In this document: positions 12,901 through 22,684 of the stretch, piece after piece
How positions within the stretch are numbered: position 1 is the stretch's first letter
Layout of the letters: each line of letters starts with the position of its first letter
NCBI GenBank assembly: GCA_030142905.1
Contig: JASJOG010000022.1
Coordinates: 922,001-986,000, forward strand
Length of the DNA stretch: 64,000 nt
Source: Heliopora coerulea
Taxonomy: Eukaryota; Cnidaria; Anthozoa; Scleralcyonacea; Helioporidae
Direction: 5' to 3'
Notes under the pieces: generated by a model
Database searches by the model: none
What the model saw: only the letters and a program-made list of their open reading frames with translations
What the model was told of the DNA's origin: nothing
Program-made: the position numbers and the translations under genes

Positions 12901-13401
12901 ACTCTGGCAATCATTGAACTCGGTTATATAAAATACCATGATTTGTCCGTCTCTCAGACATCAGTTATTTACTACTTACTTAAATAATTGATGTGCTTGC
13001 CGTTAACAAATTACGATATTTTTTTTAACGTCGCCCATGCACTGATTTGTTTTTTATGGTTTCCACGAGTTTTAAATTTAGAGTAATTTGGTGAAATTTA
13101 AATAAAAAGTATTTAGCCGGAGCACTAGGACATGCTCCACAGTAACAGTATCTAGCCAAGATACCAAACCGTCTTGTCAGGTTGATAAACTTGGCCCCTT
13201 GCAGCCGAGATAATTGTTAGCTCCAATACACCATGAACCCACCCCTTCACGCGACGTCGATAAGGTTTTGTGTCCTGTAGAATACAGCAACTGTCTCAAA
13301 TGAACACGCTTTTCTTTCTTTTTAGTGCTTTGGAATCCATTGCTCAAACACTTGAAGTTCATTCGCAATACTGGAGAAGCTTGGTAGTAGGGTCAAACTG
13401 A
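996..13401 (+). CDS. Class II histone deacetylase (HDAC6/HDAC10-like), 3' part of a multi-exon gene
   Basis: Nine exons join in frame with GT..AG borders: 996-1021, 1175-1279, 1637-1705, 4610-4736, 6297-6362, 8869-8928, 9597-9686, 11738-11841 and 13326-13401 (TGA at 13399). The start of the first could instead be 1002. The product is a zinc-dependent lysine deacetylase domain. Visible residues are the PPGHHAE His dyad, the zinc-binding [11 protein letters not shown], the zinc-binding Asp of [12 protein letters not shown], and the catalytic Tyr of [19 protein letters not shown] and [10 protein letters not shown] resemble HDAC10 and HDAC6 domain 1. The codon before the 8928 border gives Lys after GDP, the position of the HDAC6 domain-1 gatekeeper; HDAC10 has Glu there. 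Translation stops six residues after YWRSL, so no ZnF-UBP or further domain follows. N-terminal exons were not found and probably lie left of the window. Introns are full of transposon remnants, yet all exons are open, so the gene is probably active. Confidence 0.9.
2200..2345 (-). repeat. tRNA-derived SINE copy
   Basis: The minus strand holds a tRNA-like head: A-box-like TGCTCAGTTGG and B-box-like GGTTCGACTGC, about 34 bases apart, around 2266-2335. It shares the block GCACTGCACTAGATTCGCAG with the plus-strand copies at 2500-2640 and 2700-3400. It lies in an HDAC intron. Confidence 0.6.
2425..2660 (+). repeat. tRNA-derived SINE copy
   Basis: Plus-strand copy of the same family, recognised by GCACTGCACTAGATTCGCAG near 2560 and the preceding block around CAGAGCTCGTGGCCAAGCTC. 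The B box is eroded. The block 2425-2540 is repeated at 2710-2800, so two copies lie in tandem. Confidence 0.55.
2700..3400 (+). repeat. tRNA-derived SINE copy split by a hAT insertion
   Basis: The SINE runs from about 2700 to 2822 and resumes at 3284 with the GCACTAGATTCGCGG block. Between the halves sits a 461-bp element bordered by an 8-bp target duplication. This gives a relative order: SINE first, hAT element second. Confidence 0.55.
2823..3283. mobile_element. Non-autonomous hAT-like element
   Basis: Starts with CAGTGGCGGAGCCAAGG and ends with CATCCTCTTACTCC-related inverted sequence (the reverse complement begins CACGGGCGTGACCATCC). Flanks are TGCGCTAG (2815-2822) and TGCACTAG (3284-3291), a 7/8 match to an 8-bp target duplication as expected for hAT. 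No transposase ORF. It splits a SINE in an HDAC intron. Confidence 0.65.
3505..3621. repeat. Hairpin repeat (MITE-like)
   Basis: Two arms of about 42 bases (3506-3547 and 3580-3621) are near-perfect reverse complements, starting from ATTTAAAGGCCGAAAATGAG. The loop is about 32 bases. It makes the short ORFs here meaningless. A second smaller palindrome around TAAGTCCAAGGACTTGA lies at 3703-3740. Confidence 0.7.
5187..5211. repeat. CA microsatellite
   Basis: Short run of CA repeats with one interruption, inside an HDAC intron. Confidence 0.85.
5618..5730. repeat. Degenerate telomere-like TTAGG-rich tract
   Basis: Loosely repeated TTAGGATT / TTAGGAGTAGGGTT / GTTAGGACT units, reading on the other strand as a Leu/Thr/Pro-rich pseudo-ORF. 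Looks like an old expanded (TTAGGG)-type or simple repeat. Intronic. Confidence 0.4.
5884..5975 (-). repeat. tRNA-like SINE fragment
   Basis: The minus strand shows A-box-like TAGCCTAGTGCATTGG followed by B-box-like GGTTCAATCCTG. No clean cloverleaf was made out; best read as a tRNA-derived SINE head of a second family. Confidence 0.5.
7930..8375 (+). mobile_element. LINE 3' remnant (C-terminal RT region)
   Basis: Broken frames still read as the end of a non-LTR reverse transcriptase [12 protein letters not shown], then [12 protein letters not shown], then [22 protein letters not shown], followed after a stop by SLFKSKVKQ. This run is a hallmark of CR1/RTE-like LINE C-termini. It has stops and frameshifts and lies in the HDAC intron between 6362 and 8869. 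Confidence 0.65.
9845..9950. repeat. GAAC-type microsatellite
   Basis: Imperfect (GAAC)n and (AAAC)n units. All overlapping ORFs on both strands here are translations of the repeat. Confidence 0.8.
10086..10438. mobile_element. hAT-like MITE
   Basis: Ends CAGTGGTGGTACCAGG and (reverse complement of the right end) CAGGGGTGGAGCCAG. Flanks are GTTCTTTC and GTTCTTCA, a 6/8 match to an 8-bp duplication. Inside are repeated TTCCCCGAC blocks near both ends. No ORF. Intronic in the HDAC gene. Confidence 0.6.
11113..11187. repeat. Dispersed hairpin repeat, copy 1
   Basis: Contains TCTGGCTAACCCCAGACG followed by ATTTTACTCATCAA, and ends in a GGGTTAA-type edge. Member of a family with five other copies in the window, listed separately. 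Confidence 0.6.
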
Positions 13402-13786
13402 ACTCGGACCACGAGGAAATAAAGGGGCCCGGTTTGTCTGAAATATATATCAAATTCATGTTTTTTTATCGCTGGAATAAAAAAACTATTGCTTACGTGC
13501 CATCAGTAGTTCTAAGTAAAATAAGAAAATATGACCATTTTCCCATTCCAATTTGGCAACTACCGTGTTCCAGACGCGAAACGATAAATGATTTTATATT
13601 ACATGACGTTGTTACTTATGTGACATCAATGTGCGTGGTTTGACTTATAGGAGCACTTTAGAGTGTAGACAGTATGGATTCATCGTTCATGGAAGACTGA
13701 ATAAAGAAGATATGAAGGAACTTTTACAAACTTGCGATAAAATTTTGAGCTTCGATTCGCCTTGATTTATTAATTTAAATTTGAAA

Positions 13787-14217
13787 TTACACCTTTTGCT
13801 GTTCATTACCAGAAAATATACTATCGTTAACGCCTACCTCAAACTCATTAACGCAAAAATACATTCATTGTATTCAATTGACATTCATTTACGTAGATAC
13901 GCAACCATTTGCATCAAAGGGCATTCCATAGTGCCAACAGACGACCATTAACACTATCCTACTATACATTAGGGATAATAAAATTTCAATTACGGAAGAG
14001 AAATATCTTGCCGAATGGAATTTTTACTATCCCTAATGTACAGTAGAATGGTGTTAATGGTCGTCTGTTGGCGATATAGAATGCCCTTTGATGCAAATGG
14101 TTGCGTATCTACGCAAATGAATGTCGATTCAATAAAATGAATGTATTTTTGCTTTAATGAGTTTGAGGTTGGCGTTAATGATAGTATATTTTCTGGTAAT
14201 GAACAGCAAAAGGTGTA
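13787..14217. mobile_element. Palindromic MITE
   Basis: Arms of about 195 bp (13787-13980 and 14022-14217) are close reverse complements, both starting from TTACACCTTTTGCTGTTC. The centre is a short AT-rich spacer. No ORF. A half copy lies at 17232-17436. The family was not recognised. Confidence 0.8.
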
Positions 14218-14338
14218 CTTTACTGTTTTGTTCAGATCTGAAGTTCATTAGCGCATTACTGTGAATACGTTGGGCAATTAAATTTCTCATCAACGATTCC
14301 GAAATTCCAACGAGCAATTTCTGGTTAAAACTTTTAAT

Positions 14339-15094
14339 AAGATAGATAAACGATAAAAGATTTCGACGTTTCTACGTCATCCTGACACCATTATCAAGAA
14401 GATTAAAAATATATGACTAAAAGTTCGTTGGTTTTCAAAACAGGGTATGTATAAAAATGTAGAAATGCAAATGAAATAAAATATGCATAAAAAATGTTAA
14501 AGTGATAATTACAGCAAACAATTAAACCATTATATTAAGAATACAAATTACCATAGGAAATGGCTGAATATAAATAGTCCTTAAAAATGAGTATTAAACA
14601 AACAATTTAGCTTTAATGCAGTCCATATGTGTGTTCAACGAGGGCTTTAAATCTCTTACGAAGAGCATTTCAAATATCAAACAGTCAACTTTCCTTTGTA
14701 TTTGCGAAGAATGGAAAAGTTAAAATCCGTATTATCAAGATTTCCCTTGCGTGCGTCTTTAATGTGCTTTCCTATCGCTGAATTCTTGTGCTCTTCAATG
14801 CGCTGGTGAAGATAGCGGCTCGTGTAGCCGACACAATCAGCCTCACACTGATCACATTTAAAGTAATATACCACACACTGTTGAGACAACAAGGATGGCT
14901 TGGGTTCCCGCTTCATAACCTGGTCTTTTAGCTTCGGGCTGATATACTCCGGTCTCAGCTGCTGTCCAATCTTTTCTACTAAATCATTCAATCATCTCCT
15001 CACCTCGTTCGCCGACTTGTGGTATTTAGAAGGAAGCAGAATATTAATGCTCAGATCATTCAGATCTTTTCTGTTTTCCTTAGTTGTGTCTTGA
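14339..15094 (-). mobile_element. Penelope-like element fragment, GIY-YIG endonuclease
   Basis: On the minus strand a frame from about 15090 to 14677 (one stop near 14994) encodes SINILLPSKYHKSANEVRR and then CVVYYFKCDQCEADCVGY-TSRYLHQRIEEH, a PLE GIY-YIG domain with its zinc-binding Cys pair. The reverse transcriptase is absent. The region downstream, to 14339, ends in a stem-loop motif (14361-14384) with GATGA and GAAA boxes like the other PLE ends, but less canonical. A tRNA-like repeat lies just beyond the upstream side at 15245. Confidence 0.75.
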
Positions 15095-15244
15095 TTTTTC
15101 AAAAAGCTTAGAATCTGTCATTTCTAGATATCTCCAAGTTCTCACACTTCTAAAATATAAATTTCATCAATATCATTATTAACATATGATGGCTTCCGAT
15201 TAGGTCGCACATATGTCAAACTTGCACCTTAGCTTACCATCTGA

Positions 15245-15316
15245 GTCTTGGTAGCTCAATGGTTAGAGCGTCTCACCGGACATCAGATAGTTTCGGGTTC
15301 GATCCCCGTTTGGGGC
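15245..15316 (+). repeat. tRNA-like core of the R repeat, copy 1
   Basis: This 72-nt cloverleaf-like sequence has acceptor GTCTTGG against TTGGGGC (many G-U pairs), D-stem GCTC/GAGC, B box GGTTCGATC and T-stem CGGG/CCCG. The downstream tail (TTTTTCTGAG...AGTTTGA) matches the three copies at 37-41 kb. Position 33 is C rather than the near-universal T, so a working tRNA is unlikely. Confidence 0.6.
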
Positions 15317-15499
15317 TCAAAAGTCGTTTTTCTGAGGATAGAGTTTGACGATCGTTCATCTGTCATCTCAATGGTTTAATTGTTTGCTGAAATTATTACT
15401 TTAACATTTATATGCATTTTTTACTTTATTTTCATTTTTACATCTTTATATATATCCTGTTTTGAACACCAACGAACTTTTAGTCATATTATTTTTAAT

Positions 15500-15580
15500 A
15501 TGATGCGATAACTTTGGGTGAAGCAACTACCTGAAATATACGAAAAGGTATTTGGTTCACCCAATGTTATCGCATCTTGT
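15500..15580. repeat. Short inverted repeat
   Basis: GATGCGATAACTTTGGGTGAA is mirrored by TTCACCCAATGTTATCGCATC about 40 bases later; one mismatch region. MITE-like or a PLE end structure. Confidence 0.5.
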
Positions 15581-16371
15581 TACCCTCGACTACCTACACT
15601 GGCACCCATTGCTCGATATTATTTTTATTATGACTAATATATATTATTTTTAATCAGATTTATTCGGATTTTCCACCAAATTGAAAAGCCCGAGTATTTA
15701 TCAAAGAAATGCTTTGTTTTGACTTTGTTGTTATCAAAGCTAGGATGAACACTGCCCTCAAGTTTCAATTGTAGTCCACGGGAACGCAAACTTCCAGTAG
15801 ATTAACAAAAATGTACATATCCATGGTTCCATACCCATGGTTTCTTGCAATCCCTAAAAGTAATTAATTAGCTTTTCCGGGAAAGTTGCGATGAATTAGA
15901 TGAGCTCACAAGGTGACTCAAGTTTACACGCATTATTTGATTGGTTGCGAATTTGGTGTTTTGCTCATGTTTGGCCCTCACAAAGAAGATCATATAGGAC
16001 ATCTTTGAATCTCGAAGCTTGGTATCCTTTTTTGTAAGTGAGTTAGGACTTACGCATTATGCCGGAGCTTTCGTATCATGGCGGAGTCCACAAGGAAGGA
16101 AGGCTGTACGAACGAGACTGGAGTTAGACAAACCATAAGTTCAATCTTCGTCATTGGCTCACTGAACATTTCTGTATTTAAAAGCTAGACAGCTTGCGCA
16201 TTGGTATGTAGTAACACCATGCCACCACATTTCCCCAATTATATCATACGCTAATTGCATTTATTATACGGACGTTTGACGAATATTATTCATCAATTGT
16301 ATTTTTCTAAACGCTCGTATATCTGTGTAAACGTTTAGTAGGGATTATCAATGAAATAATGTTTTTAATTT

Positions 16372-16475
16372 TAACCTTTTCCTGTTCATGAGGTCTCCCG
16401 TTGAGGAGTAAGCTCGTCTGGCGTTAGCCAGAGTAAAATAACAAAGTTGGGTATGGACATGAAAGAGTTAATGAA
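16372..16475. repeat. Dispersed hairpin repeat, copy 2
   Basis: TTAACC-type left edge, core GTCTGGCGTTAGCCAGAG next to GAGTAA, right edge GAGTTAA. Confidence 0.65.
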
Positions 16476-16875
16476 AGAACCTTCCCTTGCAATTAGTTAC
16501 CTCACGGAGTCTATGATTATTGCGGAGAAACCATTGAACGGAAATTTCTTGTTCAGGGATTTAAAAAGTCAAAGTTTTGTAACTTTCTCTTGAAAGGAAC
16601 TTCCGAATTTTGAGCTAGATTTATTGTATCCTTTATGAATTTTGCAGACATGCTTCACAGTGAAGAGAATTCTTTCGTTATTTTACAAGCATTCTTAATT
16701 TTCTTAAAGATGTACTCCAGATGTGCCAGGAAATCTTAGCACTATAAAGAGCCATTTACTGCGATTTTCGATGTGACGATTGTCATCCTGGTGCATGCAG
16801 TAAAGCTTTGACAGTCTATACTTCAAAATATCCACTTATGATTCCTCTCACTTTTTCCTCGATGTTCTCGTCAGA

Positions 16876-17012
16876 CTAACCCATTAAGGGGCAAGGGCGC
16901 ACCCGTGAACTAAATCGAGTTCACCGGGGCGCACTCAGTCATTTTACTCTGGCTAACGCCAGACGATTTTACTCGTCAGGGAGATGAGCTCTGGCCCTCA
17001 ATGAGTTAACAT
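16876..17012. repeat. Dispersed hairpin repeat, copy 3
   Basis: Best preserved copy: left edge CTAACCCATTAAGGGG, core CTCTGGCTAACGCCAGACG followed by ATTTTACTCGTCA, right edge CAATGAGTTAA. The two edges are inverted relative to one another, as in a MITE. Confidence 0.7.
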
Positions 17013-17231
17013 ACTCCGAGATGTCAATCACAAGATACAAAATCTCGCATGTAGGCGGGCCTTAAGTCCCCTTTAAATGTCCATTATGCCCACCAAAAAA
17101 TTCAGGCATGTGCCCAGTCTCCTTCTCCTTGCTTTTTCTTTGGCCGCTCACCATTAGCCAACGAAGCTTGGAAACGAAAACAAATGCGTAAAGTCATACA
17201 AAGCATGGCCGATAAGATATTTTTCTTGCGT

Positions 17232-17436
17232 AATTGAAATTTTATTATCCCTAATGTATAGTAGACTGGTGTTAATGGTTGTCTGTTGGCGCTATAGAAA
17301 GCCCTTCGATGCAAATGGTTGCGTATCCACGGAACTGACCATCGATTGAATAAAATGAATGTATTTTGGTTTTAATGAATTTGAGGTTGGCGTTAATGAT
17401 GGTATATTTTCTGGTAATGAACAGCAAAAGGTGTAA
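17232..17436. mobile_element. Half copy of the palindromic MITE at 13787
   Basis: Matches the right arm of the 13787-14217 element, from CCCTAATGTA to AGCAAAAGGTGTAA, with scattered changes. The other arm is missing. Confidence 0.75.
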
Positions 17437-17656
17437 CTGCACCCTTATGAATTTAAGGGGATGAATCCAAACAATGAGAGTGGGTATGGAGTTATGGTGG
17501 CGTTCAGCAAAAGGTTAAGTTTACTAATAAGAACGCTTTCTTTCAAGAGGTGTTCAAGAATAGTTGACGAAGTGATTAATATGGAGAAATCGACAGGAGT
17601 GGTAACTCGTTTAGGACAAATTTCAAGTAAACTACAATCTTTTTAATGGTAAACAT

Positions 17657-17683
17657 GTTTCGGCAAGCTTATGCCATCTTCAG
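17657..17683 (-). ncRNA. Hammerhead-like motif downstream of the 384-codon ORF
   Basis: Minus strand: CTGAAGA, T, stem GGCA / loop TAAGCT / stem TGCC, GAAAC. Same layout as the motifs in PLE ends at 141 and 45127. No PLE coding sequence is visible next to it; the nearest ORF upstream on the same strand is the 17918-19072 gene, whose stop is 235 bases away. Confidence 0.5.
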
Positions 17684-17917
17684 TACAGGAAATGAATTAA
17701 CTGTTTAACAGAGGTGTTTATATACTTAACTATATGTGCTAATGAGAATAACAAGTTTGTGAGTCATGACGTTGGTGCTTATAAGAACATACAGAAGCTT
17801 ATTTAGGACTAATTTAAGGAAGCTGTATTTATCAAGGTATAATTTCCGCCAGATTCTTCACTTGCCGTAAGGTAATTTATTAGATATTAAATTCTTCTTA
17901 GACTAGAACAAAAATGT

Positions 17918-19072
17918 TCACTGTTTGGTACTTTCGTAAAAATTTTCGCCCACAACTTCGTTGTTAATCCAGGTCTCTGGAGGAATATTTTTCATTATGT
18001 CAATAATGTCAAAACATTCCGACTTGAGCTCTTTCGGTACATAATCAACCACTTCCTTTTTTGCATCATCAAAGTCGATGTTCTGCAAAATACATTCATC
18101 TCGCTTTAGATTCATTAGTCTCTCTAAAGTCTTCTCGTGATTTGTGGTCCACTTCTTTCCTTGGGCCAGTTCATCCCAACGAACATTTGCGGCTTTTCCT
18201 TTCTCATTTGATTTGCTGCTTTTCAGCATACTAATCAATTCCGTGATTTTCATTTTTTTTCTTTCCAAACAAACTATGGTAAAAATGGCTTCTTGGAACC
18301 CATAGGCAAATTGACCTAGTACCAACAAACAGTTCAGTTTCGTTGACATCTTGATGATGTCAAGCAATTCTATTTCCCAGTGGACGTAGCGCTCGGTAAT
18401 CTGTTGTTTTACCCGTGAATAATCAATTGTCTCGGGATGAGCATCTTGGTTTCTGATTCCTTTTATTTCGCTTATTGCATGCCAGTGTTCCTCCGTCCAT
18501 TCCATGTTATTATAAGATTGAAAGTCTTCCCAGCGGCTTTCCAACCGTTTTCGTAAGCTTTGATCCCTTTTCTTCTTATTTTTTCTCTTTCCCCACCCCT
18601 TTCTGTTTTCTGTGTCAAAAAAATCTATCATGTATCTGAGACCACCACAGTTACCCACCTTTATGTCTGGCTGGAGAACGAATTTGGAGGCGTTTCGCTC
18701 AAATACTGTCATCATTTGCCCCAACTCCAAGTTTCCCATGGCTGATTCCAAACGTCGAAGCCTTGAATTTAGTTCTTCGTTTTTCTTTTTAAGTTCCTCG
18801 ATCTCAGTACGTGCTTCTCCTACTTCAGTCGACAGCAGGTTGTAGTCGCCTAACAGTGTTTCGACATTTTTCCTCAAATTCTGTAGTTGTAGTTGTAAGT
18901 TAGGAACAGATGAATTGAGGTTTGCTTCAAGTTTATCAATTCTTTCCTTAATTTCTTCCCCAGCTTTTATTAAAGACTTGAGCTCGTCATTTGGCTCTTT
19001 CTCCTCTTTTGCAGGGAAATATTTTGGATTGGTTGGAAGTTCAGTAGTCCGTGCTCTTTTTGCCTTTGACAT
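17918..19072 (-). CDS. Uncharacterised coiled-coil protein with R-N-x3-H motif (384 aa)
   Basis: Intact single-exon ORF with ATG at 19072. Residues 27-115 are rich in charged heptads and look like a coiled coil (IEELKKKNEELNSRLRRLES). Residues 157-176 form a strongly basic patch. Residues 207-212 read RNQDAH followed by P, which fits the R-N/D/H-x3-H signature of HEPN domains; the surrounding helices (EHWHAISEIKGI, RVKQQITERYVHWEIELLDII) are compatible with that all-helical fold. HEPN assignment is an inference from one motif. A possible AATAAA lies about 36 bases past the stop, and a hammerhead-like motif 235 bases past. Lack of introns and the repeat-rich setting suggest a retrotransposed gene or an element-borne ORF. 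I do not recognise the family. Confidence 0.7.
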   Translation of the reverse strand: MSKAKRARTTELPTNPKYFPAKEEKEPNDELKSLIKAGEEIKERIDKLEANLNSSVPNLQLQLQNLRKNVETLLGDYNLLSTEVGEARTEIEELKKKNEELNSRLRRLESAMGNLELGQMMTVFERNASKFVLQPDIKVGNCGGLRYMIDFFDTENRKGWGKRKNKKKRDQSLRKRLESRWEDFQSYNNMEWTEEHWHAISEIKGIRNQDAHPETIDYSRVKQQITERYVHWEIELLDIIKMSTKLNCLLVLGQFAYGFQEAIFTIVCLERKKMKITELISMLKSSKSNEKGKAANVRWDELAQGKKWTTNHEKTLERLMNLKRDECILQNIDFDDAKKEVVDYVPKELKSECFDIIDIMKNIPPETWINNEVVGENFYESTKQ

Positions 19073-22000
19073 ATTTACTCTAAAAACATTCGAACGTACA
19101 ATTATTAACGTGTTAGCACATTTCGAAGAAAAAATTTTGTAATCGCAATATCTGCTGTCATTATAGTCTAAATATTTTTCAATCCAATACAGTGGTGCAG
19201 CTAGACCAGGACCCAGAGGGGCCAGGCCCTGGTAAAAATATTTTGGCAGGCATAAATGAAAGTCGAAAGGGCGACGTTTTATTGATCATTTTATAAGCGT
19301 GACGTACGGCGTATGACATTCCATTAGCAAGTCCTATCTTCCCATACTACTCATAGTGGACACTAAAAGAAACTATGATAGATTGTTGTTCTGTTTTATA
19401 CAAGGACTTGAGGCTTGCAGAGCCGCCGAGAGATGCAGCGGATTCCGGGGATAGAGGTAGAGATGTTGGTAGACCACCACAGTCGAAAATTAATTTGACT
19501 AATCTCAATAACTGTCGGGCAGAATGAAGCTTAGTATCCTTTAATTTTTGGAATTTTCCATGAGACGTTTAAGTTACTCAAAGAATTTTCGGTAAGGCAC
19601 TTAATCCCTCACTATATGGACTTCAGAAATGAACAAAACAGTACAGCAATTCTAACTTTAAATTAACACAGGTAGTTACCAAGCTGAAAATTTTACATCT
19701 GGTTTTCAAACGTTCCTTCGTGTCTAGTTAATCCAGTAATTTATGAATGGATGAATCGATACTGTCTGTACTCTAAAGTGCTACTGTGGAACCACGCACT
19801 TTGATGTCGCGTAAGTGTAAACGTCACGTAATGTAAAATCGTACATCTTCATGAGTCCTGAACATGGACGTCAACAAATTGGTATTCAACAATGATCGTA
19901 TTGTCTTATTTTACTTAGAAAATTATCAGTACATGAACAATAGATTTTCATTCCAGTGATAAAAAATCTGAATTCAATATAGTACTTTCTGGCCAACTGG
20001 ACCCCTTGATTTGTTTTGGGGCCCCTTACTTCTTCCGGGCCAGTTGTCAATTTGACCCCACTCCCCCTCCCCCCCCCCCGCACCTCTCGGCGGTGCTGGT
20101 GGCTTGCATCTGAATATGTCCAGTACAGTAGCAGGTCTAGAGAGCTTCTGGGGCTTCAAAAGACCAGCCTTCCGGACAGAAAAACTATGATTGCATATAT
20201 TAAACAATAAGCATGAAGCGTTTTTCGTCTAATGTTCTATATGTTAAGGTGAATTTCTAGTTGGTGAAAAATATCGCGCGCGCGACACTGCATTGTTAAA
20301 ATTAAACAGATTTCTGCTTGGTTCCATTCGAGATCTCCTAAGACAAAAGAAAAAGGTCGAGCGCGCGACAGTTTGCACCAAGTGGAAATCCATCTTAACT
20401 CCCAAAGTTTTTGCACTTAAAGTTTGTTTAACCGATAAATTTTATCATGTCGCCATTTTTTTTCAAACTGTGCTATACCGAAATGTTGGAAATACCATTT
20501 TAGGCTCTAGAGTTTCAAAATATTCTGGGAGGCATGCCCCAAATCTCCCTAGCTCCCAAAGCTTTCAGGCTTTGTCTTTGCATGGTACAATCCATATCTT
20601 GGCGTGGTGCGCAGGTGATTGAGTACGGCTGGCTACACCACTGTCTTAGTAAGACATTTTTGACGAGCTTTTTCTCAATTTCCACGCAAACACCAATATC
20701 CAAAATTCAGACGAAACTGCCCTCCAAATGTCACAGGAATTAATGACTTCCTGAGATGATGACTCCTGTCACTAATCCTTAGATATAGATAATCCTGGTC
20801 TGTCATCCCTAAGGATTAATGATCCTTTAAATTTAATTGAGGTTGTGCCATTGCCTTAACCCTCACTACAAATAGTTCACTGCTCATAGCCTATTTTAGA
20901 ACTAGCACATTCGCTTGCCTCGAAATGACTGGTTATAACTTTTTCAGGAAATAATAAGTTTCTATTTGCATTTGAATTAAGTCTCATTTTCATTTGAAAG
21001 GTTTAACACTAGGTCTCGTATAGAAGGAAGGAGAAAAAGTGACTCGAAAATGGCCAGTTGGAGTCAGTGGCTGAGGAATCGCTGATCACCATGGAGTCAC
21101 TCGTTCTTGAGACATCGGTACAACACTATACCTAGTTCCTGTATTTAGTTTTCTATAAACCTCTAATTTCTGCACTTTTAAACTTGAATTTTATCAATAC
21201 GCATGTGTAAATATGAATGACGTAGGAAACGTTTCAATTTTCAACTGATGAAAATGAGGGGGAAAATCCCCAATTAATTCAAGACCGGCAACTTTTTCTG
21301 GCTGAGGGTTACGGTCTTGAACCGGAGAATGTCCATTTATTTAATTAATTTACGCCTTCGTATAACTTAAGACTCGTTGGAACTGATCTTAAGACTGCTA
21401 CGAATTTTTACGCGGAAATACCTCCCTAAAAGTGAACAAGAATTTTCTGAGCCTAAAGCCGCTCCACTTTTCGTGGAGCCTCGAAATTCCAAAACCCTAC
21501 AGTGATGAGATTTAGACCGAGATCAGTTAAAAAGATACTCGGGATGTTCTTTGTAAATGCCAAAAGCCATTTAAGCTTAAATGTTTCATTGTTTATGGTG
21601 ACTTTATCACTTAACTGAAATGTATGTAAATAGTATTCGGGGATACATATAAACTTTGGATGGTGTTGCATAAGCATATTCATTCATTAGACTTGGTACC
21701 AGTCACAATTGTTATCTACTTTAACCAAAAGAATTTTTAATTGTAATTTGGGTGAAAACTGCAGGGTAGATGAAGAGGAATTTTGTTGTGGGTCGGTCAG
21801 AAACGATCGAGTTTGACGTCAAGGAGACAGCGTTTTCCTTACACATGTCAAAAACGAAGCATTTTTCGTTAGTAAAATTATATATGTAATATGTAATCAA
21901 TGTGTTTTACGTACAATCAACAAGGAAAATGAAGCTTCGAAATATGTGGAGGGAAAACTTGCATCAGTGCAAAAGTCCTTCATCAATTTCAGTAACTGGA

Positions 22001-22684
22001 CGGAGGAGCATTTTTCAAAGTAGGAGGACAAAACTCCGAGGAGAAAACTCGACGGGAGCAGATACTTAAAATTCCTCTTGACTCAATGAAGACATCTGTT
22101 CAACAGTTGGATAACCACGCGCTAAATACAAACAAGAGTAAAGTCACCAAAAAAAAAAAATGGGGGACAATTGTCCCCCAGCTCGGTAGCTCCTCTACAA
22201 TGAATGATCACGAGATATGTCATCATTGTCTCCTTATTTCAACCAGGTCTACCTGGCTTTAATTTTCTTTTCTGTAGATCAAGTCTGTTTCAAATTGAGT
22301 TCTTGATCCTGTTGATGGCACTGAACCTTCGGTTCTGGTATGCAGCATGTGCAAGAAAACAAAGTAGAAAAAAATAAATCGTAATTGTAATAAAAGTAAA
22401 TAATTGTCATCTTGGAACTTGATATTCAAGCAAACTCAGGAATAAACACGGTAATCGTAATAATATTTCATCTCTATTTCAGGGTTATTGTCACAACGAA
22501 AAATTTTGCTTGCTAGACATGGAAATCGTGGGGAAAATGGTAATCCATAAATAGATGCATACAACCCAATGTCCCATAAATATAAAACTTTTGCTCACAT
22601 TTTCTTTAATTTTTGATTCGTTTAAACTATTTAGAAAGAACACATTTGTTCGGATGCTACCTACGCTGATCCTCTTTTTGTCTC
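19073..22684. other. Gene-poor stretch with hAT-like ends and hairpins
   Basis: No convincing exon. CAGTGGTGCAGCTAGACC at 19190 and the reverse complement of 20626-20643 (CAGTGGTGTAGCCAGCC) look like hAT termini, but flanks do not form a duplication. A C-run lies at 20073-20082. A perfect 20-base palindrome centred on GGGGACAATTGTCCCC lies near 22160-22180. An unrecognised reading frame (21683-21453, minus) is discussed in the findings. Confidence 0.5.

Noticed and set aside
19190..20643. 1.45-kb hAT element with CAGTGGTGYAGC ends
   Set aside because: The ends match as inverted repeats, but the flanking 8-mers (ATCCAATA and TCTTAGTA) do not. They may belong to two separate degraded elements.
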